From contig WHTT01000024.1 of assembly GCA_009377605.1 (NCBI GenBank), forward strand, positions 1 to 64,000: DNA of 64,000 nucleotides, in the 5' to 3' direction. Source of the stretch: Luteitalea sp. (GTDB taxonomy: Bacteria; Acidobacteriota; Vicinamibacteria; Vicinamibacterales; Vicinamibacteraceae). The notes below the pieces were generated by a model that saw only the letters and a list, made by a program, of their open reading frames with translations, had not been told where the DNA came from and searched no databases. Numbering within the stretch: the stretch's first letter is position 1; each line of letters begins with the position of its first letter. The position numbers were made by a program, and so were the translations under genes. Of this stretch, positions 8,387-17,444 are shown piece after piece.

Positions 8387-8680
8387 CACCATGCCGAGCA
8401 GATAAGCGTCGCGCAGGCTGCCCGTATGGTCGGGATGAGCGGATCGCGGTTCATGAAGTTCTTCAAGCAGGCGACCGGCCGCACGTTCGTCAGCTATGTC
8501 ACGCACGTCCGCCTGGCGCAGGCGTGTGAGATGCTGCGACACACCGATCGCAGCGTGTCCGAAATCGCGGCGGCCGTCGGCTTGCCTGACCATCCATATT
8601 TCGACCGGAAGCTCAAGCAGCACTTCCGGACCTCACCGCGCGCGATGCGCGCGCAGTGGGCAAAGCCCACACGTGTATGA
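8387..8680 (+). pseudogene. AraC-family regulator reduced to its DNA-binding domain
   Basis: In frame with a stop at 8384-8386, the sequence opens EQISVAQAARMVGMSGSRFM. It covers both helix-turn-helix motifs of an AraC domain (FVSYVTHVRLAQACEMLR, SVSEIAAAVGLPDHPYF) and ends normally. The whole N-terminal sensor domain is missing, and no ATG precedes the first helix; the first ATG at 8426 would cut it. It is probably a decayed regulator of the surrounding sugar cluster. Its stop overlaps the start of the next gene (ATGA at 8677), so it may still be translated. Confidence 0.7.
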
Positions 8681-9495
8681 GCCATACTCGGACGACCATC
8701 GGCACCACCAGTTATGGGTTTCGTTACCTGCTCTTGGATGAGCGCCGGGCACCTCCGCTCAGTGCGGTCGTGCGACAGACGCGTGACGTGGGCTTGCAAG
8801 CCCTGCAGATCTGCGAGAACGCGCGGCCGCTGACGATGGGCGTCGCCGAGTGGCGAGACCTCCTCCAGTTGGCAGGCGATATCGGGCTGGCGCTGCACAT
8901 GGGATGCATGACGCTGGATCTCGATACGCTCGCGCGCTATCTCGAGCGGGCGGCCACGATCCCGGGCGCGTCGGCGTTGCGCCTGGTGATGGAAGACGAG
9001 GTCGGCGAGCGCCCATCGGCCGATCGGATTGCACGGTTCCTGGACGACGCGACCCTCCGGGCACGCGACGCGGGGCTCACGCTGGTGCTCGAGAACCACT
9101 TCCACATCCCCTGTCGCGTTCTGGCGGAAGCGGTCCGCGGCTACCCAGAGAGCGCCGTGGCGTTCTGCCTCGACTCGGCGAATTCACTGCGCAACTGGGA
9201 GTCCGCTGACCAGGTCTTCGATCTGCTCGACCCTCGCGCGGCGTTCTATCATCTCAAGGATTATCGCGTGCGAGGATCGAACGTCGGATTCGAGGTCGGG
9301 GGTGCGCCGTTGGGCGAAGGCGCGCTCGACCTCCGCGCCTGCCTGCAGCGGATCCATGCTCGGCATGCTGCGCCGTTGATCTTTCTCGAGAACTGGGTGC
9401 CGGCCACCGGAGACTGGACGGCGGACGTCGCGGCGGATGCGGCGTGGCTGGCTCGCTCGCGGGCGAATCTCGAACGCGCGTTGATGTCCCCGTAA
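8677..9495 (+). CDS. Sugar phosphate isomerase/epimerase-like TIM barrel
   Basis: The protein has 272 residues. LTLVLENHFHIP and VAFCLDSANSLRNWES are the metal-binding strands typical of the xylose isomerase-like AP endonuclease-2 barrel, with YHLKDYRV and PLIFLENW as the third and fourth. The start overlaps the AraC remnant stop. Members isomerise, epimerise or dehydrate sugars and inosose. It probably works on the product of the adjacent Gfo/Idh dehydrogenase. There is no signal peptide, unlike the related gene at the right edge of the window. Confidence 0.8.
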   Translation: MSHTRTTIGTTSYGFRYLLLDERRAPPLSAVVRQTRDVGLQALQICENARPLTMGVAEWRDLLQLAGDIGLALHMGCMTLDLDTLARYLERAATIPGASALRLVMEDEVGERPSADRIARFLDDATLRARDAGLTLVLENHFHIPCRVLAEAVRGYPESAVAFCLDSANSLRNWESADQVFDLLDPRAAFYHLKDYRVRGSNVGFEVGGAPLGEGALDLRACLQRIHARHAAPLIFLENWVPATGDWTADVAADAAWLARSRANLERALMSP

Positions 9496-9541
9496 CGTGT
9501 GCGTTCTTGTGCTCCGCACGAACGCAGTGAACAATACGCTC

Positions 9542-10441
9542 ATGAAGGTATTCGTAATCGGAGCCACAGGCTATATCGGTGGCGCCGTGGCGCAGGGCCT
9601 GGTGGGGGATGGACATCAAGTTCTGGGGATGGCGCGCTCGGAGCAGAAAGCGGCGCAACTGCAGGCACGTGGCATCCAGCCCGTGCTTGCGACACTCTAC
9701 GATCGGCGAGTCATCGAAAAGACCGCCGCGTCCGCCGATGCGGTTGTCAGCGCGGCTGACTCGGACAATGCGTACACGGTGACGGCACTGCTCGGTGCGC
9801 TCCGGGACAGCGGTAAATGGCTGATCCACACGTCGGGCTCCAGCATCGTTGGGGACCGGGCGGAAGGTCACGCATCGGATGCGATTTACGACGAGGAATC
9901 CCGGCCTGCTCCAAGACTGGAAAAGCGGGCGCGAGTGGCAATCGACGAGGCGGTGCTCGGTGCAGCGTCGGATGGCGTGCGGTCCGTCGTGATCTGCCCC
10001 ACCATGGTCTACGGCGTGGGTCAGGGCCTGCATGAGCACTCGGTGCAAGTGCCGATGCTCGCTCGGCTGACACGCGAGTACGGTGCCGGTGTGCACATCG
10101 GTCCGGGTAAGAATCGATGGTCCAACGTGCACATCGAGGACCTCGTAAACCTGTACCGCATCAGTCTGACCGAGGTGCCAGGCGGAACCTTCCTGTTCGG
10201 CGCGAACGGAGAAGCCGCCCTGAGAGACATCGCCGCCGCTATCAGTCGCAGGCTCGGGTTCCAGGGAAGGACGGTCGGCATTTCCGCGGAAGAAGGCATT
10301 CATCGGGTCGGTGCCGAGGCTTCTGAGTTCGCGCTGGCGTCCAACAGCCGCGTGCGCGCCGTGGCAGCGCGCGCTCTGGGTTGGCGGCCGCGACATGACG
10401 ATCTTCTCGAGGGAATCGACTCGGGAGCGTATCCCGTGTAA
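9542..10441 (+). CDS. NAD-dependent epimerase/dehydratase (SDR, extended type)
   Basis: The protein has 299 residues from the ATG at 9542, which places the Rossmann motif VFVIGATGYIGGAVA at the very N-terminus. WLIHTSGSSIVGD and VVICPTMVYGVGQG follow the atypical extended-SDR pattern, in which the usual YxxxK is not evident. The C-terminal half (SNVHIEDLVNLYRISL) fits NAD-dependent epimerases. It is the last gene of the sugar-type run from 6412 and likely processes a sugar or a nucleotide sugar. Confidence 0.85.
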   Translation: MKVFVIGATGYIGGAVAQGLVGDGHQVLGMARSEQKAAQLQARGIQPVLATLYDRRVIEKTAASADAVVSAADSDNAYTVTALLGALRDSGKWLIHTSGSSIVGDRAEGHASDAIYDEESRPAPRLEKRARVAIDEAVLGAASDGVRSVVICPTMVYGVGQGLHEHSVQVPMLARLTREYGAGVHIGPGKNRWSNVHIEDLVNLYRISLTEVPGGTFLFGANGEAALRDIAAAISRRLGFQGRTVGISAEEGIHRVGAEASEFALASNSRVRAVAARALGWRPRHDDLLEGIDSGAYPV

Positions 10442-10596
10442 TAAACGAGCGCCGCGTAGTGCAATCGTGTGAGCGTCGCGTCGGCTATTCAATTGCCGGG
10501 ATCTCCTGAAGCCCGTCCATCCGGTACCGCGATAATGATCCTCGCCGGAGATCGCATCTGATCCGCAGACGATCGAAGACCAACGCGCCGCTCGCG

Positions 10597-11964
10597 TTAG
10601 TTTCCCACCGCAAACAACGTTCGATCACTCCGCAGGAACAGCCGTCCGTTCGAGATCGCCGGCGACGCGATGAAGCGTTCGGCGAGGTCGTTCCGTGCCA
10701 GAACATCCGGCTCGCGTCCCGCGCGCAGTACGATCGTTTCGCCTGTTTCACTCACCAGATAGATCTTGCCATCGCCCGCAACTGGCGACGCGAAGAACAC
10801 GCTGTCGAGGCGATGCTGCCAGACACGCTCGCCGCTGCGCGCGTCGGCACATGTGACGACGCCAATCTCGTTCGTCAGGTAGAGCAACCCGTCGTAGTAC
10901 AGGATTGAAGGCACATACGACGCACCGGCTGGCGCCCGCCAGTCGATGTGCGTCTTCGTCACGTCGCCTCGGCCGCCCGGCCGGATGGCCATGTAGTCGC
11001 TGTTGCGATAGCCGCGGCTCATGTAGATTCGCCCCTCGTGGAAGACGGCCGACGGAATTGGTGTCTGGCGGTCGCCGTCGGCGTACCACAGGAGCGTTCC
11101 CGTCGCCGGGTCGTAGACGTCGATTCGCTCCGAGGAGTTGACGAGGAGCTCGTCTCCCTCCGGTCCCGGGATCACCACCGGTGTGCTGTGTGAAACGCGA
11201 CCTGCGCCGCGGTCCGCCTTCCAGCGCTCTTTCCCCGTGCGCGCGTCGAGCGCCAGCAGGTACGAGCTCGGCAGGTGGTCGCACAGCAGGAGGAGCAGAT
11301 CGCCATGGAGCATTGGCGAGCTGCCGTGGCCCCATTGCGCCTCGAACGGCGAGTACTCGATACCGAGATGGCGCGTCCACACGACGCGTCCCTCCATATC
11401 GAGTGCCACGAGCTGGCCGTTGCCGAACCAGGCGTACACGCGCTCGCCGTCGGTGACCGGCGTGGGCGTGGCCAGATTGTGCTTTTCGTGAAGCTCGGGG
11501 AGCGGCCCCGTAGCGTCGGTGCGGTATTGCCACAGTCTGCGGCCGTCGGATCGCCGGAATGCCTCCACGACCAGCCAGATCTCTGCGTCCGAGGCGGATC
11601 GCCGGCCTCCAATGGCGCTTTCGCGCTCCGCAAGCGAGCGATTGTCGCGCGCCAATTGCGGATGAGAGCCTGGCGCGACCCGCGCGCTGCCGATCTGCGA
11701 CGTGACGAACACCCGGTCGCCCCACACGATGGGAGACGAGGTCCCCAGTCCCGCGAGCGGCGCCCGCCATGCCATGTTCTCCGTGGTGCTCCAACGGGTG
11801 GGGAGGTTCGATTCAGGCGAAATGCCAACGCTGGACGGGCCACGCCACTGCGGCCAGTTCTGCCCGGCGGCTTCAGGAGCGGCCCATCCAAGCAGGCCCG
11901 CGGTCGTCAGGACGCTGAACGCCACGCGTGTCGCGATACTCCAGCGTGCGGCATCGGTCGTCAT
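10597..11964 (-). CDS. Secreted PQQ-binding-like beta-propeller protein
   Basis: The protein has 455 residues. The start at 11964 gives a signal peptide ending in AAPEAAGQ, just before NWPQWRGPSSVG, the usual opening of this outer-surface propeller family. Blade motifs recur: VYAWFGNGQLVALDMEG, YLLALDARTGKERWK, and IDVYDPATGTLLWYADGD. Such PQQ-like propellers are common in Planctomycetes and Acidobacteria and are not necessarily quinoproteins. It is convergent with the epimerase gene. Function beyond a periplasmic or surface propeller is unknown. Confidence 0.85.
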   Translation of the reverse strand: MTTDAARWSIATRVAFSVLTTAGLLGWAAPEAAGQNWPQWRGPSSVGISPESNLPTRWSTTENMAWRAPLAGLGTSSPIVWGDRVFVTSQIGSARVAPGSHPQLARDNRSLAERESAIGGRRSASDAEIWLVVEAFRRSDGRRLWQYRTDATGPLPELHEKHNLATPTPVTDGERVYAWFGNGQLVALDMEGRVVWTRHLGIEYSPFEAQWGHGSSPMLHGDLLLLLCDHLPSSYLLALDARTGKERWKADRGAGRVSHSTPVVIPGPEGDELLVNSSERIDVYDPATGTLLWYADGDRQTPIPSAVFHEGRIYMSRGYRNSDYMAIRPGGRGDVTKTHIDWRAPAGASYVPSILYYDGLLYLTNEIGVVTCADARSGERVWQHRLDSVFFASPVAGDGKIYLVSETGETIVLRAGREPDVLARNDLAERFIASPAISNGRLFLRSDRTLFAVGN

Positions 11965-11999
11965 GGTGGTCCAGTATAGCGAGTTGATTCGCCAACCAA

Positions 12000-12123
12000 T
12001 TAGCACCGGCAGGTGACCACCCGCCTGGGCCGGGCTGTGGCGCGCTCGAGGTGATCGGCCATCTCCTCCTGCATCTCCCGCGCGAGCCGGCGGCGCAGGA
12101 CGACGACGTTCAATGACGCCGCT
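12000..12123 (-). pseudogene. Remnant of an ADOP permease N-terminal region
   Basis: On the minus strand this reads LRRRLAREMQEEMADHLERA and stops soon after. It resembles the cytoplasmic N-terminal helix of ADOP permeases (family pattern: short basic helix, then EEMRFHLE). No membrane domain follows, so it is a fragment. Confidence 0.4.
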
Positions 12124-12178
12124 GGCCAGGCGCGGTCTGTTGGCGAGATCCGGAGGTCAACGCCGCTAGCGGAACCCC

Positions 12179-12845
12179 TCAGCGGGACGCGAGTGGGCGC
12201 TGTTCGGCCACGACCTTGTTGCGAAGCGTGCCGATGCCCTCGATCTCGACTTCGAACGTGTCACCCGGCTGCACGGCCTGCGTCGTGCCGGGCGTTCCGG
12301 TGAAGATCACGTCGCCGGGCTCCAGGGTGACATAGCGGCTGATGTAGCTCACCACGTTGTCGATCGAGAAGATCAGCAGATCGGTCGTCGTCTCCTGCAC
12401 GACCTTGCCGTTGTGGCGACCAATCAGCTTCAGCTTGTTGTAGTTGGCCCCGCGGACCAGCGCCGGGCCGATCGGACCGAACGTGTCGGCGCCCTTGGCG
12501 CGGAACCACTGCAGATCGGCCTTCTGCCAATCGCGCTCGCTCACGTCGTTGCACGGCGCCACACCGAACACGTGGTCCTTCACCTGCGCCTCCGTGATGT
12601 TCTTCGCCTTCCGGCCCATCACGACGCAGATTTCGGCTTCGTAGTGAACGTTCGTGGCGTCCACCGGATACACGATGTCGGCGTCGTGGCCGATGAGGGA
12701 GGTGGGCAGCTTCGCGAACAGGCCGACGTACTTTGCCGGCGACTGCTGGCCGATATGGCTGCGGTAGTTCAGACCGGCTGCGATGACCTTCTTAGCCTCG
12801 GCAGGCGGTAGGAGCTTGACGTCCGCCAGGCGCACGGTGCGTCCG
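12179..12845 (-). pseudogene. Fumarylacetoacetate hydrolase family protein, 5' truncated
   Basis: From about 12845 the frame reads TVRLADVKLLPPAEAKKVIA, then GLNYRSHIGQ, VHYEAEICVVMG with the metal-binding Glu residues, the catalytic-core GDVIFTGTPGTT, and it finishes normally. This is the catalytic domain of FAH-family enzymes, which cleave C-C bonds or hydrate oxo-acids. The usual N-terminal region is absent. It is replaced by sequence that in another frame encodes the start of a response regulator, so there is no native start codon. The open frame to 12934 is not a real N-terminus. Confidence 0.75.
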
Positions 12846-12917
12846 CTCGGCTTCGCGCAGGCCCTTGGCGACGAACGCGGCGATGGTCGAGTCGTCTTCC
12901 ACGAGCAGCACGCGCAT
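12846..12917 (-). pseudogene. First ~24 codons of an OmpR-type response regulator
   Basis: MRVLLVEDDSTIAAFVAKGL then REA is the unmistakable first beta-strand and helix of a receiver domain, with the acidic pair EDD. It breaks off at the junction with the FAH gene, before the phosphorylated Asp. No other part of the regulator is present in the window. Confidence 0.7.
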
Positions 12918-12970
12918 GATCCTGAAAGCAGCATACAACGGCGCGGTGCGCGCCCTCACTCGTTGGCACT

Positions 12971-13032
12971 CGTAGCGCAGGCCTTTAGGCCTGCCCGGCG
13001 CCGAGTTGGCAGGCCTAAAGGCCTGCGCTACG
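12971..13032. repeat. Perfect 25-bp inverted repeat (AQAFRPA-type palindrome)
   Basis: The left arm 12971-12995 (CGTAGCGCAGGCCTTTAGGC then CTGCC) and the right arm 13008-13032 are exact reverse complements, separated by 12 nt. Translated, it yields the AQAFRPA / GLRYECQ fragments often annotated as small hypothetical proteins in Acidobacteria. This is a REP-like element and not a gene. Confidence 0.9.
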
Positions 13033-13210
13033 ACTGTCAATGCAAGGCGTCGCGGAGGGCGTTCCTGTTGGCTTGCTCGACGGGCGAGTAATTGCCGCCC
13101 GTGCCGTGGTGTAGCCAGGTGCCTTCAGGAGGACTCGGACCGCGTGCCGCGCGTCACCAAGTAGATCCATGAACGTCACCTATGTGCAGGAGTGCGAGCG
13201 CACGTCCCGA

Positions 13211-13882
13211 TCAGGAGCGGTCGCCCCCGTGCCCGAGGGGGCTGTGCCCGAGGGCGTTCGCGGCCTCGTCCATCCGCCTCTCGAGATCCTGTACGCGACG
13301 CTCGAGACCCGCGAGGCCTTGACCACTCGCCATCGCGTCTCCGCTCGGCAGCACCGCCACCGACCGACCGCGCACGAACCGAGCATAGCCGAGGCCCAGC
13401 GTAATCACGAGCGCGGCGGTCATGACGATGAACCGCACAATGGAGGTGTTCGTGGCGATGATCCACCCGACCCCGTAGACCATCGTGAAGACGCCGCCCA
13501 GCAGCAGGCCGTTGCTGATCACCGGCAACTGATCGGCGCGGACGAGCGAGATTGCCATGGTGAGGGTGGCGAAGATGATCAGGATGATACTCGTGTTCCG
13601 ACCCCATACTTCGCGCACCGCCCGCGCGGCGTCGAGCAGGTCGTTGCGCTCGTCTGCGATCTGCTGGATCTGCGCTCGGTCTGTCGGCCTCGACGCTTCT
13701 GGCGCCACGGCGTTCTTGAGTGCCTGCTCCCGCCGGTTGAGCTCCCGGATCTGGCGATCGAGCTCCGGCTCTCGTGAAGGATAGAAGGTATACACGCCCA
13801 CTCCAATGAACGCGGTCACCATCAGCCCCAAGAAGATCGCAAAGATGATCTGCAGGCCGCTTCCCTGTCTCATGTCGGTCAT
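13211..13882 (-). CDS. Integral membrane protein with coiled-coil ends
   Basis: The protein has 223 residues. The first hydrophobic helix is at about 11-33 (IIFAIFLGLMVTAFIGVGVY). A charged helical stretch follows (REPELDRQIRELNRREQALK). Three more membrane helices lie at about 95-115, 121-141 and 147-166, and the tail is heptad-like (LERRVQDLERRMDEAANAL). No named family is recognised. It stands alone, on the opposite strand to the sugar dehydrogenase downstream. Confidence 0.7.
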   Translation of the reverse strand: MTDMRQGSGLQIIFAIFLGLMVTAFIGVGVYTFYPSREPELDRQIRELNRREQALKNAVAPEASRPTDRAQIQQIADERNDLLDAARAVREVWGRNTSIILIIFATLTMAISLVRADQLPVISNGLLLGGVFTMVYGVGWIIATNTSIVRFIVMTAALVITLGLGYARFVRGRSVAVLPSGDAMASGQGLAGLERRVQDLERRMDEAANALGHSPLGHGGDRS

Positions 13883-14184
13883 ATTGAGCCTCTCGGGTTC
13901 GATGAGCCCTGATGCGGCGCCACCGGGGGATTACCAGACGTGTAATTGCGATTACGTCGGTCGTAACGATGGAAGCCCAGCCGGTCTCGTACGACCGCGG
14001 CCGATCTCCGATCGCGGCCCCCGCACTGCCGTGATATGCGCTCGCCAAGGAACGTTATCAGGGCACGTCCCTTGCACGATGCCAATGCCGACGCCTCGAT
14101 GGAGGCCTCCCAGGTAGCGAGCAATCGGACACCCTGCTGGTCACCGACGAGCGGACGGCCAGCCATCACATCGGAGGTGCTTGA
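13883..14184. other. Intergenic region between divergent genes
   Basis: About 300 bp without a supportable gene. It presumably holds the promoters of the membrane protein and of the dehydrogenase. Only the ribosome binding site of the latter (GGAGG, near 14172) is clear. Confidence 0.5.
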
Positions 14185-15951
14185 ATGTCTGCACCAACTC
14201 GAGTGCTGCGTGTTGTTGCCTTGATGGCTCTGCTGACAGTACTGGTCGGTATCCCGCTCATCTCTCGAGACAGTCCGCCGTTGGAGGACCCTATTCCGGA
14301 ACCAATCCGGACCGGCAACGTCGAGATCAGCCTGGCACCGGTCGCCGATGGCTTGACGGCCCCAAACTGGGGAACGTTCGCCCCCGGATGCGCCGAGCTG
14401 AGTGGCCGGTTGTACGTGACAGATCAGGATGGCATCCTGTGGGGCATCGAGCTGGCAACTGGCGAGAAGGACGTCATTCTCGACGTGAGCGCCATGCTGG
14501 TTAGCCTGGGCGTTGGCGGGCCGGGAACCTTCGACGAGCGGGGCTTCTTGGGTGTGGCCTTTCATCCGGACTACGCGCAGAACGGGCTCCTCTACACCTA
14601 TACATCCGAACCGGTGGCCGGCCCAGCGGATTATTCCACCATGCCTGAAGGCGTGTCGGCCAACCACCAGAGCGTCGTGCGCGAGTGGCACGTTCCGGAT
14701 CCCTGCAGTCCGGATTCGGTGGTCGACCCTTCGACCAACCGGGAACTCCTACGTGTAGATGAGCCACAGTTCAATCACGATGCCGGGGCGCTCGTTTTCG
14801 GTCCCGACCGTTATCTGTACATCGCGTTCGGTGACGGCGGCCAAGCAGACGACCAGGGTGATGGACACGTCGAGGGTGGGAATGGCCAGGATCCGAGCAA
14901 TATCCTCGGGAGCATCGTCCGCATCGATCCGACCGGCAGCAACGCTCCCAATGGCAAGTACGGCATTCCGGTCGATAACCCATTTGTCGGCGTGGACGGC
15001 TTCCTCGACGAAATCTATGTCTATGGCCTACGTAACCCGTTCCGCTTCTCGTTCGACTCGCGGACCGGCAGGATGTACATCGGCGACGTCGGCCAGAACG
15101 ACATCGAGGAAATCGATATTGGCGTCGCGGGCGGCAACTTCGGCTGGCGCATCAAAGAGGGCTCCTTCTGCTTCGACCCGAACGGGACGGAGCCGGGCTT
15201 TGTCTTCGCGTGCCGGCCCGGCGATCTGCCGGACGATCTGATTGACCCAATTGCTGAATACGACCATGACGAGGGCGTCGCCGTGGTTGGCGGTTTCGTC
15301 TACCGGGGCAACCGGATCCCAGCCCTGAAGGGCCGTTACGTCTTTGGCGATTTCGCCGGCCCGACCGGCGGAAGGCTGTTCTTCCTGCATCGGAACAACC
15401 GCATTCGCGAATTCCAGCTGGCCGATAAGGAGATGCTGGGGCTCTCAGTGCTGGGCTTTGGCCAGGACACTCGCGGTGAGCTGTACGTGCTGGCAAACGA
15501 GGAAGGCGTGCCCTTCGGCGAGAGCGGCGTTGTCCTCCAGATCACCCCGGCCAAGGGACGGCGAGCCACGTTCTCGGCTCACTTGAGCGGTGCCTCGGAG
15601 GTGCCGCCAGTAGGCACGCGAGCTCGTGGCCAAGCCCTTGTTCGGTTCAGCGACCGTACAGCGCTGAACTTCACCGTGCTCGTTGGCAACATCCGAGGTG
15701 TCACGGCTTCCCATATTCACTGCGGCCCTGAGGGCGTGAATGGCCCGGTCGGCGTCACCCTTTTCAGCGGTGGCCCGCTGGACGTCCACGGCATCTTGGT
15801 GCGGAGCTCCGCCACTTCGCCTGACACAGACAACGCCTGCGGTTGGGAAACGCTGGACGAGGTGGAGACCGCCATCTTGAGGGGAAACGCCTATGTCAAC
15901 GTCCACACGCAGACCAACCCGGCGGGCGAAATCCGAGGCCAGGTCCGCTGA
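14185..15951 (+). CDS. Secreted PQQ-type sugar (glucose/sorbosone) dehydrogenase fused to a CHRD domain
   Basis: The protein has 588 residues, with a GGAGG ribosome binding site and an N-terminal signal/anchor helix (VVALMALLTVLVGIPLI). The GSDH propeller occupies about 45-460: ERGFLGVAFHPDY, NHDAGALVFGPDRYLYIAFG, and VYGLRNPFRFSFD with the conserved Arg-Asn-Pro. A CHRD domain follows at about 470-588 (FSAHLSGASEVPPV, ASHIHCGPEGVNGPV, ending NPAGEIRGQVR). CHRD is an Ig-like domain known from chordin and bacterial surface proteins. The enzyme should oxidise sugars outside the cytoplasm. Its 3' end abuts a truncated ABC permease. Confidence 0.9.
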   Translation: MSAPTRVLRVVALMALLTVLVGIPLISRDSPPLEDPIPEPIRTGNVEISLAPVADGLTAPNWGTFAPGCAELSGRLYVTDQDGILWGIELATGEKDVILDVSAMLVSLGVGGPGTFDERGFLGVAFHPDYAQNGLLYTYTSEPVAGPADYSTMPEGVSANHQSVVREWHVPDPCSPDSVVDPSTNRELLRVDEPQFNHDAGALVFGPDRYLYIAFGDGGQADDQGDGHVEGGNGQDPSNILGSIVRIDPTGSNAPNGKYGIPVDNPFVGVDGFLDEIYVYGLRNPFRFSFDSRTGRMYIGDVGQNDIEEIDIGVAGGNFGWRIKEGSFCFDPNGTEPGFVFACRPGDLPDDLIDPIAEYDHDEGVAVVGGFVYRGNRIPALKGRYVFGDFAGPTGGRLFFLHRNNRIREFQLADKEMLGLSVLGFGQDTRGELYVLANEEGVPFGESGVVLQITPAKGRRATFSAHLSGASEVPPVGTRARGQALVRFSDRTALNFTVLVGNIRGVTASHIHCGPEGVNGPVGVTLFSGGPLDVHGILVRSSATSPDTDNACGWETLDEVETAILRGNAYVNVHTQTNPAGEIRGQVR

Positions 15952-15954
15952 TTC

Positions 15955-16551
15955 CTCGATAACCAGGATTGCGAGGATGTCCGCGCTCCAGACGGCCGCC
16001 GGGCCCTCCCTGTGCGCAGCCACGGATGGCAGGCCGAGCAGGAACGGAATGAAGAAGTTCAGCGAGACGTTACCCACGGTGATGACCGTCGCGTGCCATC
16101 CCATCGAATCGCTGAGGAGTGCGACGCCGTGCAGCACGCAGTAGTAAGCGAGGAGATAACCGAGGATCGCCGCCCAGGAGGGCAGCCAACCATCGGGAAT
16201 CGACGAGACGTCAATGGCGAAAGCGGTGGCAGCGCTCAGCACGGCCCACGGCACGACGAAGGCGATGGCGTTGGCACCGAGCTTCGCCGCCGCGTACTGC
16301 GTCGTCGACACCGGCAGGCTCAGCACGAACTGCGCGACGTTGTCCTTCCTCTCCTGCACCACGCCGGTCATCACCAGGAAGATGTTCAAGACGATCAGGA
16401 TGCAGATGAGCAGCACGCCGCCGACGTACGCGGATGTCGGGCCGAGCGGCATCACGGCAACCGCGATTGCGCCCGCGAGGACGGACCCGGCGACCAGCCA
16501 GCGGACGAGATAGAGATCCTTCAGCACCAGGTACCTAACGGTGGAGCTCAT
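15955..16551 (-). pseudogene. ABC-2 type permease, 3' truncated
   Basis: It starts in an ATGA overlap with the ATPase stop. About 198 residues look real, with membrane segments VAGSVLAGAIAVAVMPLG, GGVLLICILIVLNIFLV, VVPWAVLSAATAFAI, AAILGYLLAYYCVLHGVAL and VSLNFFIPFLLGLPSV. After SADILAILVIE the frame enters the antisense of the sugar dehydrogenase 3' end and loses all membrane character. At least the final helix is therefore missing. The transporter may be inactive unless the lost part was small. Confidence 0.7.
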
Positions 16552-17444
16552 GTGTCGTTCTCCCGTCGATTGCTCATTACGGTGGCGACGAAGATCTCCT
16601 CGAGCGTCATACGCTGCACCTCGCGCACCGTGGCGCCGGCACGCTCGTAGACGGCGTCGAGCCCGTCTGCATACGTCCGAGTGGTGACAACGGCGATTCG
16701 CCCCGTCGCGGTCGTGTCGACCACGCCAGGTGGCTGCGGCAGGGGCATGCCCGACGGGACATCGAGGCGCAGGCGGCGCCAGCGATCGAGAAACGTCTCC
16801 TTGTCGCTCGAGTCAATGAGCCTGCCGCGATCGAGAAACGCGATCTGATCCGAGATCTGCTCGACGTCCTGCGTGTTGTGCGATGAGAAGAGGATCGCGC
16901 GGCGCTCGTCGCGGATCACGTCCATGAGCTCGGCGAGCACTTCATGCCGCGCCACCGGATCCAGACCCGTCGTCGGCTCGTCGAGCAGCAGCAGGCGTGG
17001 CCTCCGTGCCAGCGCGAGCAACAACGTGGCTTTCATCCGCTGGCCGTGCGACAGCGCCTTGACCGTTTGCGCCGGGTGCAAGTTGAAGCGTTGTGCCAGG
17101 AGCTCTGCATACGCGCCGTCCCACCTGGGACAGACCGAGGCCACCAGGCGCATATGCCACGCGAGTGTCGCCGACCCATAGAGGCGCATGTCCTCGGAGA
17201 CGAAGCCGACCTCGCGCTTCGCGATAGCCGCCTCGCGCGGCATCACATGGCCCAGGACACGGACCTCACCGCGGTCCTGCCGCACCATTGCCATGAGAAT
17301 GCGGATGATCGTCGACTTGCCGGCGCCGTTCGGGCCTACCAGCCCGAGGATCTGTCCGGGGTCGAGCTGCAACCGGATGTCCGACAACCGGAAGAAGCGG
17401 TACGACTTCTCGACACCTTCCAGCGCAATGACGGGCTCAGTCAT
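16548..17444 (-). CDS. ABC transporter ATP-binding protein
   Basis: The protein has 298 residues. Walker A is LVGPNGAGKSTIIRI, the signature is LSHGQRMKATLLLALA, Walker B is LLLLDEPTTGLDP, and the switch histidine is in ILFSSHNTQDVEQ. The C-terminal extension is typical of YtrB/CcmA-like exporters. It lies between a YtrA-type GntR repressor and the truncated permease, all overlapping, which is the standard arrangement of these three-gene operons. Confidence 0.95.
   Translation of the reverse strand: MTEPVIALEGVEKSYRFFRLSDIRLQLDPGQILGLVGPNGAGKSTIIRILMAMVRQDRGEVRVLGHVMPREAAIAKREVGFVSEDMRLYGSATLAWHMRLVASVCPRWDGAYAELLAQRFNLHPAQTVKALSHGQRMKATLLLALARRPRLLLLDEPTTGLDPVARHEVLAELMDVIRDERRAILFSSHNTQDVEQISDQIAFLDRGRLIDSSDKETFLDRWRRLRLDVPSGMPLPQPPGVVDTTATGRIAVVTTRTYADGLDAVYERAGATVREVQRMTLEEIFVATVMSNRRENDT

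Noticed and set aside
12792-13091. Small proteins containing AQAFRPA/GLRYECQ on both strands
   Set aside because: They are translations of the palindromic repeat at 12971-13032, not genes.
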